From the NCBI RefSeq assembly GCF_047549485.1, contig NZ_CP180191.1:868001-932000 (forward strand): a DNA stretch of 64,000 nucleotides, read 5' to 3'. Both the position numbers and the translations under genes were made by a program. Shown here piece by piece: positions 35,316 to 42,092 of this stretch (within the stretch, counting starts at the first letter, position 1; each line of letters starts with the position of its first letter). Below the pieces are notes generated by a model. That model saw nothing but the letters and a program-made list of their open reading frames with translations, did not search any database and was not told the DNA's origin. The stretch comes from Piscinibacterium candidicorallinum. Lineage in GTDB: Bacteria > Pseudomonadota > Gammaproteobacteria > Burkholderiales > Burkholderiaceae_C.

Positions 35316-35613
35316 ATTTGGTTGAGTTTTGACCGTAATTGATCTTTCTTTGATCGGTCAATTAGCCCTTTCCGCACATCTATTAAGGATTCTGGCGCGC
35401 TTTACGATGTGTGAATTCATGGCCGATAATGATCTATGAGTCGATCTGCTGCGGCTCATTCCTGCGCGCGGCGTTGCGTCCGCGCCATGCGCCCGGCGCC
35501 TTCGGCTCGGGCTGATTCAAGCGCCGCGCGGCGGCTCGCATAATCGGTTTGATCGGTCTGCAACTTGTTCGGGTTATCGAACGGCCACCGACCTCACGCG
35601 CCGCCACTCCACC

Positions 35614-36066
35614 ATGTCCAGCATCCGCGTCGAAGTGCTCACCGCCCGGGGCGATCCTCAGCCCTGGCTGGCCATGCGCGCGCGCCTCTGGCCGGACTGC
35701 CCGGCGCAGGATCATCTGCGCGAAGCCGAGGACATGCTGCACGACCCCGCGCGCACCGGCGTGGCGATCGCGTTTCTCGATGGCGCACCCGTCGGCTTCA
35801 TCGAGCTCACCCTGCGGACCGACTACGTGACCGGCTGCGACCACAGCCCCGTCGCCTTCATCGAAGGCCTCTGGACCGAGCCGGACGCCCGACGCCAGGG
35901 CGTGGCGCGTGCGCTCGTGGCCCATGCCGTGCAGTGGGCCAGGCTGCGCAAGGTGCGCGAGCTGGCGTCTGACACCCAGCTCGACAACCTCCTGAGCCAG
36001 GCCACGCATCAAGCCCTGGGCTTCACCGAGACCGAGCGCGTGGTGGCCTACAAGATCACGCTCTAG
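35614..36066 (+). CDS. AAC(6')-type GNAT acetyltransferase
   Basis: A 150-residue acetyltransferase. It has the pattern of aminoglycoside 6'-N-acetyltransferases of the AAC(6')-I type: LWPDCP near the start, GFIELTLRTDYVTGCDHSPVAFIEGLWTEP-like core strands, the acetyl-CoA loop RRQGVARALVAHA, and ELASDTQLDN ... ALGFTETERVV. Base composition is like its neighbours and no integron or insertion sequence is nearby, so it appears to be a resident chromosomal gene. Whether it acetylates an aminoglycoside or another amine cannot be told from sequence. Confidence 0.8.
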   Translation: MSSIRVEVLTARGDPQPWLAMRARLWPDCPAQDHLREAEDMLHDPARTGVAIAFLDGAPVGFIELTLRTDYVTGCDHSPVAFIEGLWTEPDARRQGVARALVAHAVQWARLRKVRELASDTQLDNLLSQATHQALGFTETERVVAYKITL

Positions 36067-36276
36067 CCGCCTGCACGGTGCGCGAGCATGGTGCAAGGGC
36101 CGAATCGCCCGAGCTCAGATGCGCCAAAGTGTGACTTCCTGTGACGCTTGCATCTTCGGGTGTGGATCTGGCACTCCATTCGCATGGGCGACACAAACCC
36201 CACTCACACTCCAGAATGGCGACCCTGCCCGAGCCAAGCTGCTCCAATCAGGCGCCGGGTTGCAAGGAATTCACTC

Positions 36277-37203
36277 ATGCGAGTCAAGAAAGCCGTTTTC
36301 CCCGTCGCCGGTCTCGGCACGCGCTTCCTGCCGGCCACCAAGGCCAGCCCGAAGGAAATGCTCCCGATCGTGGACAAGCCCCTGATCCAGTACGCCGTGG
36401 AAGAAGCGGCGGCGGCGGGCATCACCGAGATGATCTTCGTCACCGGCCGGCACAAGCGCGCCATCGAAGACCACTTCGACACCGCTCCGGAACTGGAGGC
36501 CGAGCTGGCCGCCAAGAACAAGGCCGCGCTGCTGGAGATGGCGCGCAACATCCTGCCGCGCGGCGTGAGCTGCATCTATACCCGCCAGGCCACTGCGCTC
36601 GGTCTGGGGCACGCCGTGCTCTGCGCCGAGCCCGCCGTGGGCAACGAGCCCTTTGCCGTGCTGCTGGCCGACGACCTGCTGGACGCCGAGGTGTCCGTCA
36701 CGCAGCAGCTGGTGAGGCAGTTCGAACAGCTGGGCGGCAGCGTGCTCGGCGTGCAGGACGTGCCGCGCGAAGAGACCGACAAGTACGGCATCGTCTCGGT
36801 GGCGCCTTCGGTTGCGTCCATCGATGCACGCTCCAGCCGCATCGAGGCCATCGTGGAAAAGCCGGCGCCGGCGCAGGCACCGTCCACCCTGGGTGTCGTG
36901 GGTCGCTATGTGCTCGAACCGGGCATCTTCCAGGCTCTGCGCGAGATCGGCCGCGGCACGGGCGGCGAGATCCAGCTCACCGACGGCATCGCCCGCCTGA
37001 TGCAGACCCGCCCGGTGTTTGCGCACCGCTACGAAGGCCGGCGCTTTGACTGCGGCAGCAAGCTCGGCTTCTGGGAAGCCAACATGCTGCTCGGCCTGCG
37101 TCATGCCGACATCGGGCTGCAGGGCCAAAGCGCCGTGGCCGAGGCCCAGCGCACGCTGAAGGCCATGGCACGCACGCCTCTGCGCAAGGCCGGCAGCGCC
37201 TGA
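36277..37203 (+). CDS. galU: UTP-glucose-1-phosphate uridylyltransferase
   Basis: Makes UDP-glucose for polysaccharide and lipopolysaccharide synthesis. It has 308 residues, starting MRVKKAVFPVAGLGTRFLP, with ATKASPKEMLPIVDKPLIQYAVEEA, GLGHAVLCAEP and the catalytic DKYGIVSV region. The ATG at 36277 follows AAGGAAT and starts the conserved N-terminus. It is followed at 53 bp by the YqiA-like gene. Confidence 0.96.
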   Translation: MRVKKAVFPVAGLGTRFLPATKASPKEMLPIVDKPLIQYAVEEAAAAGITEMIFVTGRHKRAIEDHFDTAPELEAELAAKNKAALLEMARNILPRGVSCIYTRQATALGLGHAVLCAEPAVGNEPFAVLLADDLLDAEVSVTQQLVRQFEQLGGSVLGVQDVPREETDKYGIVSVAPSVASIDARSSRIEAIVEKPAPAQAPSTLGVVGRYVLEPGIFQALREIGRGTGGEIQLTDGIARLMQTRPVFAHRYEGRRFDCGSKLGFWEANMLLGLRHADIGLQGQSAVAEAQRTLKAMARTPLRKAGSA

Positions 37204-37256
37204 TTTGCCCGCCCGGCACGTGCCGGGGAGCAGGGCGGATTCGGCACAATCCGCCC

Positions 37257-37838
37257 ATGCACATTCTCTATCTGCACGGCTTTCGCTCCGGCCCGCAAAG
37301 CACCAAGGCGCAGCTCATGCGCGCGGCCTGCGCGCACCGCGGCGTGCCTTTCGACTGTCCTCAGCTGCCCGTCAGCCCCGGCCAGGCGGCGCAGCTGGCG
37401 CATCACCGCGCCACGCAGTACCTGCCGGCCGAACTCACGATCGTCGGCTCGTCCCTGGGTGGCTACTACGCGACCTGGCTGGCCGAGCTCGTCGGCTGCC
37501 GCGCCGTGCTGCTCAACCCGGCCGTGAACCCGGCGCGCGACCTGGCGAACTACGTCACAGACGGCCGCGGCCCACTGGCCCATTGGCACACGCAGGAGCC
37601 GCTGGAATTCCACAGCCGCTACCTCGATGAACTGCGCGAACTGACGGTGGCTGCACCGACGCGCCGCGGCCGCTACCTGCTGGTGGCCGCGACCGGGGAC
37701 GAGGTGCTGGACTGGCGCGAGATGAGCGGCCACTACCGCGGCTGCCGGCAGATCATCCTGCAGGGCAGCAACCACGCCATTGACGAGTTCGAGAGCCTGA
37801 TTCCCGAACTGTTCGACTTCATCCATGAACCGCACTGA
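37257..37838 (+). CDS. YqiA/YcfP-like alpha/beta hydrolase (esterase)
   Basis: A 193-residue hydrolase with an HGF oxyanion motif (ILYLHGFRSGP) and a nucleophile elbow GSSLGGYYA. The Asp and His of the triad are likely in AATGDEVLDW and QGSNHAIDEF. This matches the UPF0227/YqiA family of small esterases. The natural substrate is unknown. It starts 53 bp after galU on the same strand. Confidence 0.88.
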   Translation: MHILYLHGFRSGPQSTKAQLMRAACAHRGVPFDCPQLPVSPGQAAQLAHHRATQYLPAELTIVGSSLGGYYATWLAELVGCRAVLLNPAVNPARDLANYVTDGRGPLAHWHTQEPLEFHSRYLDELRELTVAAPTRRGRYLLVAATGDEVLDWREMSGHYRGCRQIILQGSNHAIDEFESLIPELFDFIHEPH

Positions 37839-37850
37839 ACGGCTTGCGTC

Positions 37851-38381
37851 ATGACCGACACCAGCTTGCCACCCCACACCCATCCCGGCACGCGCCCTGC
37901 CACGGCGCCCACCGCGCAGCGTGTGCAGACAGTGATCGACCAGCTGAAGCTTGACGCCCAGGTGGTGGAACTGGCCGTGCCCGCCCGCACCGCCGCGCAG
38001 GCCGCCGAGGCGCTGGGTGTGGCCGTGGGGCAGATTGCCAAGAGCCTCGTGTTCCGTGGCGCGCAGACCGGGCATGCGGTACTGGTGGTCTGCGCGGGCG
38101 ACGTGCGGGTGGACGAGGCGCTGCTGGCCGCGCAGATCGGTGAAGCCACCGAGCGTGCGACGCCGGACTTCGTGCGCGAGCACAGCGGCTTTGCCATCGG
38201 CGGGGTGGCGCCGATCGGCCACACCGGCCAGGTGAACGTGCTGCTGGACGAAAGCCTGCGCCGCTTCGAACGCGTGTGGGCCGCGGGCGGCACGCCCCAT
38301 GCCGTGGTGCCACTTCAGCCCGATGCGCTGGCGGCCGCGACTGGCCGACCGTGGGTGCGCGTGTGCAGCTCGCCCGGCTGA
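37851..38381 (+). CDS. YbaK/EbsC-family aminoacyl-tRNA deacylase
   Basis: A 176-residue member of the YbaK/ProX editing-domain family, which hydrolyses mischarged aminoacyl-tRNA. A poorly conserved, Pro/Thr-rich 20-residue N-terminus precedes the domain. Core motifs are AKSLVFRGAQTGHAVLVVCAGD, EHSGFAIGGVAPIGH and VWAAGGTPHAVV. The exact tRNA specificity is not readable from sequence. It starts 12 bp after the YqiA-like gene. Confidence 0.87.
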   Translation: MTDTSLPPHTHPGTRPATAPTAQRVQTVIDQLKLDAQVVELAVPARTAAQAAEALGVAVGQIAKSLVFRGAQTGHAVLVVCAGDVRVDEALLAAQIGEATERATPDFVREHSGFAIGGVAPIGHTGQVNVLLDESLRRFERVWAAGGTPHAVVPLQPDALAAATGRPWVRVCSSPG

Positions 38382-38503
38382 ACGCGGCGTGGAGTCGCTC
38401 CGGCGCGCCCTGCCCGCCTGCGGTTGCATTCATTGCGGCGCTTTTGGGAGCTTTCCGGCGCATGGGTGCGTCGACAAAACAACAATATTTGTAAAAACTG
38501 GCT

Positions 38504-38604
38504 GCTTGGCCAAGCACTTGCAAGCACTGCATGAGCGTTGCTAGCCAGGCACAAGGCTGTATCGAGATAATTCCCAGTCCGACGGCCTGTTTGATTAGGC
38601 CGTC
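38504..38604. other. Palindrome and hairpin upstream of the PEGA kinase gene
   Basis: The 296-bp gap 38382-38677 contains a perfect 12-bp palindrome GCTTGGCCAAGC (38504-38515), next to an AT-rich stretch. It also has an 8-bp hairpin GACGGCCT/AGGCCGTC with an 8-base loop (38581-38604) and no T-run. No gene is supported here. Confidence 0.4.
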
Positions 38605-38677
38605 CAGGTGCCCGCCAGAAGGCATCCCCGAACGCCATTCGACACCTGCGTGCCCCGAGCACGCGCCCCCAAGCACC

Positions 38678-40321
38678 ATGGACTTTGCCCGCACGCTGGT
38701 ATCCCTGTTTCGCAACGGCCCGAAGACCGAGGGCGGCGAAGACTCGCGCGCGCCGGAGCCGGTGCCGACGATGGTCATGCCGCAGGCCGACGTGATCGGC
38801 TACATGGGCCGCTACCGGCTGCTGTCCCGGGTGGGCGACGGTGCCATGGGCGCGATCTACGCCGCCGAAGACCCGGTGCTCTCGCGCACCGTGGCGCTGA
38901 AGACCATCAACCTGCAGACCACGCCGGAAGAACGCAAGGCCTTCGAGGACACCTTCCTCTACGAGGCCCGCGCCGCGGCCAAGCTCAACCACCCGCACAT
39001 CGTCACCGTCTACGACGCCGGCAAGACCGAAAAGGGCCCCTACATCGCCATGGAACTGCTCGAAGGGCAGGACGTGCGCGAGACCCTGGCCGCAGGCGAG
39101 CTGTTCAGCGCGCCGCGGGCCGGCGACATCATTGCCCGGGTGGCCGATGCGCTCGAGTACGCGCACCTCTCGGGCATCGTGCACCGCGACATCAAGCCGG
39201 CCAACATCTACCTCGTGGGCAAGCGCACGCCCAAGGTGCTGGACTTCGGCATCGCCCAGTTCATCCGCTCCACCACGGTCATTTCCGGCGGCAAGGTCTT
39301 TGGCAGCCCGAGCTACATGGCGCCCGAGGTGATCGAGGGCCGCAAGATCGACGGCCGCAGCGACATCTTTTCGCTCGGCGTGGTTTTCTACGAAATGCTC
39401 TCCGGAAAGCTGCCCTTCACCGGCGAGACCCTGCCTGATCTGCTGGACGCCATCGTGCGCAAGGCGCCCGTGCCGGTGCACGAGGTCAACCCGGATGTGC
39501 CGCTGGAGCTGTCGCGCATCATTGCCAAGGCCCTGGCCAAGCGCCCCGAGGACCGGTACGAGCGCGCCGGCGACATGGCCAGCGACATCAAGCGCTGGGG
39601 GTCAGCCGCGCGCGTGCGCAAGCTGCTGGACAGCCAGGCCACGCGCGGTGTGGATGTGCAGCGTTCCGGTGCCCGCAAGCCTGTGGTCGTCGGCGGACTG
39701 CTGCTCGTGGTCCTTGGCGCCGTGGGTCTGGGGCTGCTGACCTTCGGTGCCGGCAACAAGCGCGACGTAGAACTCGCCACCCTGCCGCCTCCGCCTGTGG
39801 TGGCCGTGGCGCCGGCGCCGCTGCCCGCACCGGCCAACGCGGTGTCGGGCACCGTGACGCCCGCACCCGGCGCGGAGCCGGCGGTTGGCGCTTCGACTGC
39901 GCCCCCAGATGCGGTGGCGGCAACGTCCGCTGCGCCCGCTGAATCGACCGGCGCACCCAGCCCGGTCGCCGCATCCGCATCGCCCAGCGCCGCTGCACCG
40001 GTCGCACGGACCGACGCCGCCAGGGCATCGCCTGCACCGGCCGCCGGGGCGCGCCCCGCACGCTCGGACACGGCCAAGGCCGCCCGGCCTGTCGCCCCCG
40101 CCGTGGCCACCACCGGGGTGGTCAACCTTGCCATCGCGCCCTGGGGCGAGGTCTTTGTCGGCGGGCAGGCACGCGGCCTGTCGCCGCCCCTGGCGGAGCT
40201 CTCGCTGCCCGTGGGCCGCCACACCATCGAAGTGCGCAATGGCGACTTCGAGCCCTACGTCACGACCATCCAGGTCACCGAAGACAAGCCGGTGCGTCTG
40301 CGCCACCGTTTCGGCAACTGA
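38678..40321 (+). CDS. Hanks-type Ser/Thr protein kinase with C-terminal PEGA domain
   Basis: A 547-residue membrane-anchored kinase. The kinase domain (about residues 45-315) is intact: Gly-rich loop VGDGAMGAIYAA, VALK with Lys75, HRDIKPAN with Asp171 and Asn176, DFG at 189-191 and APE at 215-217. One transmembrane segment (about 335-357) is followed by a 110-residue Ala/Pro linker and an extracytoplasmic PEGA domain (NLAIAPWGEVFVGGQARGLSPP ... LPVGRHTIEVRNGDFEPY). The ATG at 38678 is used; codons before it are not domain-like. A TssQ-like lipoprotein follows. Confidence 0.9.
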   Translation: MDFARTLVSLFRNGPKTEGGEDSRAPEPVPTMVMPQADVIGYMGRYRLLSRVGDGAMGAIYAAEDPVLSRTVALKTINLQTTPEERKAFEDTFLYEARAAAKLNHPHIVTVYDAGKTEKGPYIAMELLEGQDVRETLAAGELFSAPRAGDIIARVADALEYAHLSGIVHRDIKPANIYLVGKRTPKVLDFGIAQFIRSTTVISGGKVFGSPSYMAPEVIEGRKIDGRSDIFSLGVVFYEMLSGKLPFTGETLPDLLDAIVRKAPVPVHEVNPDVPLELSRIIAKALAKRPEDRYERAGDMASDIKRWGSAARVRKLLDSQATRGVDVQRSGARKPVVVGGLLLVVLGAVGLGLLTFGAGNKRDVELATLPPPPVVAVAPAPLPAPANAVSGTVTPAPGAEPAVGASTAPPDAVAATSAAPAESTGAPSPVAASASPSAAAPVARTDAARASPAPAAGARPARSDTAKAARPVAPAVATTGVVNLAIAPWGEVFVGGQARGLSPPLAELSLPVGRHTIEVRNGDFEPYVTTIQVTEDKPVRLRHRFGN

Positions 40322-40443
40322 GCGCCGCCGCACGGCGGTGGTGCGTGCCTGTGGAGTCACTGCGCCGCGGCGTGATGAGCCGTAAGCTCGCGGTCTCCGC
40401 CTTGTCGGCGCCCAACCCGTTTTTTGCGATGCAGCTCCCAGCC

Positions 40444-40863
40444 ATGCGTTCTTTCAATGTGTTCCGCCTGATCGCCACCCTGCCGCGCGCACTGCTTGCT
40501 GGCGGTTTCGCCGCGACTCTGCTGGCGGGCTGCGTTGCGCCCGCGCCCGTGGCCGTGTCTGACATGAAGGAGCGCCCGGCGGAGCGCGCGCTGCTGGCCG
40601 GCATCCGCGCCTACGAGGACGCGCAGTACCCCGAGGCCGAGAAGCAGCTCGGTGAGTCGCTGCGGCTCGGTCTGGCTGCACCCAAGGACCGCGCGGCCGC
40701 CAACAAGTACCTCGCCTTCATCTACTGCACGTCCAAGCGCGAGTCGCAGTGCGAGGCCGCCTTCCGCGCCGCCCGCAAGGAAGACCCGGGCTTCGCGCTG
40801 GACCGCGCCGAGGTCGGCCATCCGCTCTGGGGGCCGGTGTATCGCCGCGTACTGGGCAACTGA
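40444..40863 (+). CDS. TPR-like lipoprotein resembling T6SS-associated TssQ
   Basis: A lipoprotein of 139 residues from this start. The signal peptide is followed by a lipobox TLLAGC. The mature part is a single helical-repeat-like unit (LLAGIRAYEDAQYPEAEKQLGESLRLGL, then KYLAFIYCTSKRESQCEAAFRAARKEDPGF) and ends GHPLWGPVYRRVLG. This resembles the TssQ-type lipoproteins of Burkholderiales, which often follow a PpkA-like kinase. Earlier in-frame ATG codons (40375, 40429) exist. The chosen one gives the most compact signal peptide. No other T6SS gene is in the window. Confidence 0.68.
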   Translation: MRSFNVFRLIATLPRALLAGGFAATLLAGCVAPAPVAVSDMKERPAERALLAGIRAYEDAQYPEAEKQLGESLRLGLAAPKDRAAANKYLAFIYCTSKRESQCEAAFRAARKEDPGFALDRAEVGHPLWGPVYRRVLGN

Positions 40864-40909
40864 GTGATCAATTTGGCCGATAATGACTGTTAGCGATGAG
40901 ATAAAAACC

Positions 40910-40943
40910 GGCTTTCCGCTTGTCTGGTGCGCGGAAACAGGCC
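40910..40943 (+). repeat. Dispersed TTTCCGCTTGTC repeat, copy C
   Basis: The core at 40913-40924 forms a hairpin TTTCCGC/GCGGAAA with an 11-base loop, extended outside by GGC/GCC. Upstream, TGGCCGATAATGA (40874-40886) is a second box also seen at 35420. It lies in the convergent gap between the TssQ-like and AIM24 genes. Confidence 0.65.
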
Positions 40944-40978
40944 TATCGAACAAGCTGAGAATTCTGTCCGAAAATGAA

Positions 40979-41006
40979 ACAAGGGGCTGCGCGTGCAGCC
41001 CCTTGT
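40979..41006. terminator. Bidirectional terminator between the TssQ-like and AIM24 genes
   Basis: A 12-bp perfect stem ACAAGGGGCTGC/GCAGCCCCTTGT has a GCGT loop. It is placed between two converging genes and has no long T-run. Confidence 0.7.
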
Positions 41007-41054
41007 GCGTTCTGGACCGCGCCCGCTCTGCGAGCGCGGGTTCGCAGCGTCGGC

Positions 41055-41852
41055 TTACTCGTTGTCGCCGTCCAGCAGGCGGCCCAGGCCGCCGAGCATG
41101 GAGCCTTCCTCGCTGCCTCGGCCACCGGCCTGCGGTGCAGCGGCAAACACTCGGCTGGCCAGGCGCGAGAAGGGCAGGCTCTGCAGCCAGACCGTGCCCG
41201 GGCCCTGCAGGCTGGCAAAGAACAGGCCTTCACCACCGAACAGCGCGGTCTTGATCTTGCCCACGTACTGGATGTCGAAGCTCACGCTGGGCGTGAGCGC
41301 CACCAGGCAGCCGGTATCCACGCGCAGGGTCTCGCCGGCGGCCAGCTGGCGCTTGACGATGGTGCCACCGGCATGGACGAAGGCCAGGCCGTCGCCATCG
41401 AGCTTCTGCATGATGAAGCCTTCGCCGCCGAAGAAGCCGGCACCCAGCTTCTGCTGGAAGGCGATGCCCAGCTGCACGCCCTTGGCGGCGCACAGGAAGG
41501 CGTCTTTCTGGCAGAGCACCGTGCCGCCGAGCTGGCGCAGATCCATGGCGATGATCTTGCCGGGGTAGGGCGCGGCAAAGGCCACCTTGCGCTTGACGCT
41601 GTCCTTGTTGGCGTAGATCGTGGTGAAGAGGGACTCGCCGGTGATCAGGCGCTTGCCGGCACCCATCAGCTTGCCGAAGAAGCCGCCGGTCTGGGCGCTG
41701 CCGTCGCCAAACACCGTGTCCATGTCGATGCCCGGCTCCATGAACATCATGCTGCCCGCTTCGCCCACCATGGCCTCGCCCGGGTCGAGCTCGCACTCCA
41801 CGAGCTGCATTTCAGAACCGATGATCTGATAGTCGATGACGTCCATGGCCAT
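41055..41852 (-). CDS. AIM24/TIGR00266 family protein
   Basis: A 265-residue protein of the AIM24 family: a trimeric beta-sandwich of unknown biochemical role, related by fold to the mitochondrial protein AIM24. Visible are the opening YQIIGSEMQLVECELDPGEAMVGEAGSMMFM, Gly-rich turns (GDGSAQTGGFFGKLMGAGKRL) and FGGEGLFFASLQGPGTVWLQSLPF. A Gly/Ser-rich tail follows. Two Met codons are possible as starts (41852, 41846). The first is used. Confidence 0.88.
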   Translation of the reverse strand: MAMDVIDYQIIGSEMQLVECELDPGEAMVGEAGSMMFMEPGIDMDTVFGDGSAQTGGFFGKLMGAGKRLITGESLFTTIYANKDSVKRKVAFAAPYPGKIIAMDLRQLGGTVLCQKDAFLCAAKGVQLGIAFQQKLGAGFFGGEGFIMQKLDGDGLAFVHAGGTIVKRQLAAGETLRVDTGCLVALTPSVSFDIQYVGKIKTALFGGEGLFFASLQGPGTVWLQSLPFSRLASRVFAAAPQAGGRGSEEGSMLGGLGRLLDGDNE

Positions 41853-42092
41853 GAGGGTTGTTCTCCGGATGTGTGAGGGGAGGTGGGGCGCGCGTCGCTG
41901 GATGACTGGCCAGGCGCGGCTCGGGATGCGGCAGTGTAGGGCGCTGCCCATACGGCAACGCACCAAGGCAGATCGGGGTTTTCGATTGGAGCGGCGGGTG
42001 TGGTGGCCGTGTGTGGTGGCCGTGTGTCGGCGCAGGCTGGCGCGCATGTCAGGCGACCCGCAAAGGCCACCCGCAAGGCCGGCGCCCGACCA

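Noticed and set aside
35421..35430. GGCCGATAA as a sigma-28 (FliA) -10 box, also at 40875
   Set aside because: No TAAA-type -35 at the right distance in either place, and no flagellar gene follows.
41998..42024. Short direct repeat GTGTGGTGGCC twice between the AIM24 and hybrid kinase genes
   Set aside because: Only two short imperfect units in GC-rich spacer; no further structure.
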